This document shows positions 6,434 to 8,203 of a DNA stretch of 8,203 nt, piece after piece. This DNA comes from an uncultured SAR324 cluster bacterium (GTDB lineage: Bacteria; SAR324; NAC60-12): the NCBI GenBank assembly GCA_902575715.1, contig CACGSI010000040.1:1-8203 (forward strand), written 5' to 3'. Within the stretch, counting starts at the first letter, position 1; each line of letters opens with the position of its first letter. Below the pieces are notes generated by a model. The model did no database searches. It had not been told where the DNA came from and was given only the letters and a program-made list of their open reading frames with translations. Position numbers and translations under genes: made by a program.

Positions 6434-8203
6434 TCAAACAACTTTACTATTTGCAATTAAATCTTCTACTACCGAGGGGTCTGCCAGTGTCGATATATCG
6501 CCGATACTGTTAATATCATTTTCGGCGATCTTCCTCAAAATTCTGCGCATAATTTTACCTGATCTTGTTTTTGGTAGTCCAGGCGCCCATTGAATGATAT
6601 CAAAGGCTGCGATAGGACCTATTTCTTTTCTGACTAGTTGAACTAATTCTTTTTTTAAATCGTCAGTTGGTTCAATACCTGTATTTAAAGTTACATAAGC
6701 GTATATACCTTGTCCTTTGATTTCGTGAGGGAAACCAACTATAGCGGCTTCAGCAACATTTTTGTGAAGGACAACAGCAGATTCCAGTTCTGCAGTTCCC
6801 ATTCTATGTCCAGAAACATTCAAAACATCGTCTACTCTCCCAGTAATCCAGTAGTAACCATCTTCATCCCTTCGACAACCATCTCCAGTAAAGTAAAGTC
6901 CATCGTAGGTACTAAAATAAGTATTTATAAAACGTTCATGATCGCCGTATACTGTTCTCATTTGTCCGGGCCATGGGAATTTAATGCATAGATTCCCCTC
7001 ATTCGCACCTTTAAGTTCAATACCATTAGAATCTACTAATAGAGGTTGGATTCCAAAAAAAGGACGAGTAGCTGAACCAGGCTTTGTACGAGTAGCTCCC
7101 GGAAGAGGGGTTATCATTATTCCACCTGTTTCAGTTTGCCACCAAGTATCTACAATTGGACAATTCCCTTGCCCTACAACTTTATGGTACCAATTCCATG
7201 CTTCTGGATTTATTGGTTCTCCAACTGTTCCAAGTAGACGAAGAGAGTCTAAATTCCTTTTTTTTACCAGTTCGTCTCCTTCTTTGGCGATAGCCCTGAT
7301 AGCAGTTGGAGCAGTATAGAAAATATTTACTTTATGCTTGTCACAAATATCCCAAAATCTCCCAAAATCTGGATAATTCGGTACACCTTCAAACATTAAA
7401 GTTGTAGCACCATTTGCTAATGGTCCATACAAAATATAACTATGTCCTGTCACCCAGCCAATATCAGCAGTGCACCAGTATATATCACCATCATGATAGT
7501 CAAAAACATATTGATGGGTTATTGAAGCATAAACTAGGTAACCAGCGGTAGTATGCAAAACCCCTTTTGGCTTTCCAGTAGAACCAGAAGTGTAGAGGAT
7601 AAAAAGAGGATCTTCCGCGTCCATTTCCTCAGGCGGACATTCTAAAGGAGAGTTTTTCATTTCTTCGTGATAGAAAAAATCACGCCCAAGTTTCATCTCA
7701 CAATGATCCTCAGTGTTTTGAATAACTATGCATTTCTTTGTATCAGTGCCATCCATAGCAAGATCAGCATTTTGTTTAAGTGGTATACTTTTACCTCCGC
7801 GTATTCCTGAATTAGCAGTAATTAGCATCTTCCCTTCACAGTCCATAATTCTATTTTTAAGTGCTTCTGCACTAAAACCACCGAAGACTACAGAATGAAT
7901 TGCACCAATTCTAGTACAAGCAAGACAAGCAATGGCTAATTCTGGAATCATAGGCATATATATCATCACACGATCCCCTTTTTGTATGCCATGATCCTTG
8001 ATAACATTTGCAAATTTGCATACTTCTATATGAAGATCATTATAGGTATACTTTTTATCTAATTTGGGATCATCAGATTCCCAAATAAGTGCTATTTGAT
8101 TTCCTTTTTTTTCTAAGTGACGATCAATACAATTGTAGGAGACATTTAGTTTACCCCCTTCATACCAGCGTATATGTCCTTTTTTATAGTCCCATTCAAG
8201 GGT
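6434..8203 (-). CDS. acs: Acetyl-CoA synthetase (5' end outside window)
   Basis: The enzyme converts acetate, ATP and CoA to acetyl-CoA via acetyl-AMP. The frame is open to the right edge of the window, giving 589 residues; family members have about 650, so roughly 60 N-terminal residues are missing. A GTG at 7969 is internal, not a start: the upstream codons give typical Acs sequence such as [20 protein letters not shown] and IQKGDRV. In window numbering, [11 protein letters not shown] (204-214) is the ATP-binding loop. WWQTETGG (354-361) holds the tryptophan that restricts the pocket to acetate. [13 protein letters not shown] (455-467) is the hinge and C-terminal-domain signature. Lys550 in [11 protein letters not shown] is the catalytic lysine, which is controlled by reversible acetylation in characterised homologues. 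No intact-enzyme residue is missing in the visible part. The stop lies 26 bases before the chosen ATG of the peptidase gene, so the two are probably co-transcribed. Confidence 0.96.
   Translation of the reverse strand, partial: TLEWDYKKGHIRWYEGGKLNVSYNCIDRHLEKKGNQIALIWESDDPKLDKKYTYNDLHIEVCKFANVIKDHGIQKGDRVMIYMPMIPELAIACLACTRIGAIHSVVFGGFSAEALKNRIMDCEGKMLITANSGIRGGKSIPLKQNADLAMDGTDTKKCIVIQNTEDHCEMKLGRDFFYHEEMKNSPLECPPEEMDAEDPLFILYTSGSTGKPKGVLHTTAGYLVYASITHQYVFDYHDGDIYWCTADIGWVTGHSYILYGPLANGATTLMFEGVPNYPDFGRFWDICDKHKVNIFYTAPTAIRAIAKEGDELVKKRNLDSLRLLGTVGEPINPEAWNWYHKVVGQGNCPIVDTWWQTETGGIMITPLPGATRTKPGSATRPFFGIQPLLVDSNGIELKGANEGNLCIKFPWPGQMRTVYGDHERFINTYFSTYDGLYFTGDGCRRDEDGYYWITGRVDDVLNVSGHRMGTAELESAVVLHKNVAEAAIVGFPHEIKGQGIYAYVTLNTGIEPTDDLKKELVQLVRKEIGPIAAFDIIQWAPGLPKTRSGKIMRRILRKIAENDINSIGDISTLADPSVVEDLIANSKVV

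Noticed and set aside
6984..7319. 111-codon open frame on the plus strand, with others at 6710-6991, 5496-5705 and 1971-2183
   Set aside because: All are antisense shadows of well-supported genes (acs, the peptidase and DppC-like), without ribosome binding sites or protein-like composition of their own.
7967..7969. GTG as the start of acetyl-CoA synthetase
   Set aside because: The frame continues without a stop to 8203, and the added 78 residues match the Acs N-terminal domain. The GTG encodes an internal valine.

Overview
This is an AT-rich window with compact gene spacing. Protein signatures are proteobacterial: an acetyl-CoA synthetase, a Dpp-type ABC importer and a sigma-like glutathione S-transferase. 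Together they suggest a small-genome marine-type alphaproteobacterium. The taxonomic call is an inference from style and is not proven by any marker gene here.

Layout. The left part (1-1074) reads on the plus strand. It holds the 3' end of an unrecognised gene, a short unrecognised frame that may be the frameshifted tail of that same gene, and a DUF47/PhoU-like protein (418-1074). A 45-base gap then separates two convergent transcripts. From 1120 to the right edge every gene is on the minus strand. Read in transcription order these are acs (acetyl-CoA synthetase, 5' end outside the window), a P1/S58-family self-processing aminopeptidase of the DmpA/NylC type, a family-5 peptide-binding protein, the permeases DppB-like and DppC-like, and a glutathione S-transferase. 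No gap exceeds about 110 bases, and I saw no tRNA, rRNA, CRISPR or insertion sequence.

How the genes may work together. The periplasmic binding protein and two permeases would import a peptide-like compound. The adjacent P1-family peptidase is a plausible cytoplasmic hydrolase for what is imported; this family is known for D-amino-acid, beta-peptide and cyclic-amide-oligomer substrates. No ATPase gene follows the permeases, so the transporter must borrow its ATPases from elsewhere. Acs would activate acetate, and its link to the peptidase may be only co-transcription. The GST at the end of the run has a good -10 box of its own.

The most interesting local signals are: a 13-bp stem-loop between the binding-protein and permease genes that pairs fully only in the minus-strand RNA; an inverted repeat upstream of the binding protein; an A8 run at a likely frameshift near the left end; and a charged linker encoded through an A10 run just before the predicted autocleavage site of the peptidase. 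No clearly undescribed system is evident; most of the window is recognisable metabolism and transport.
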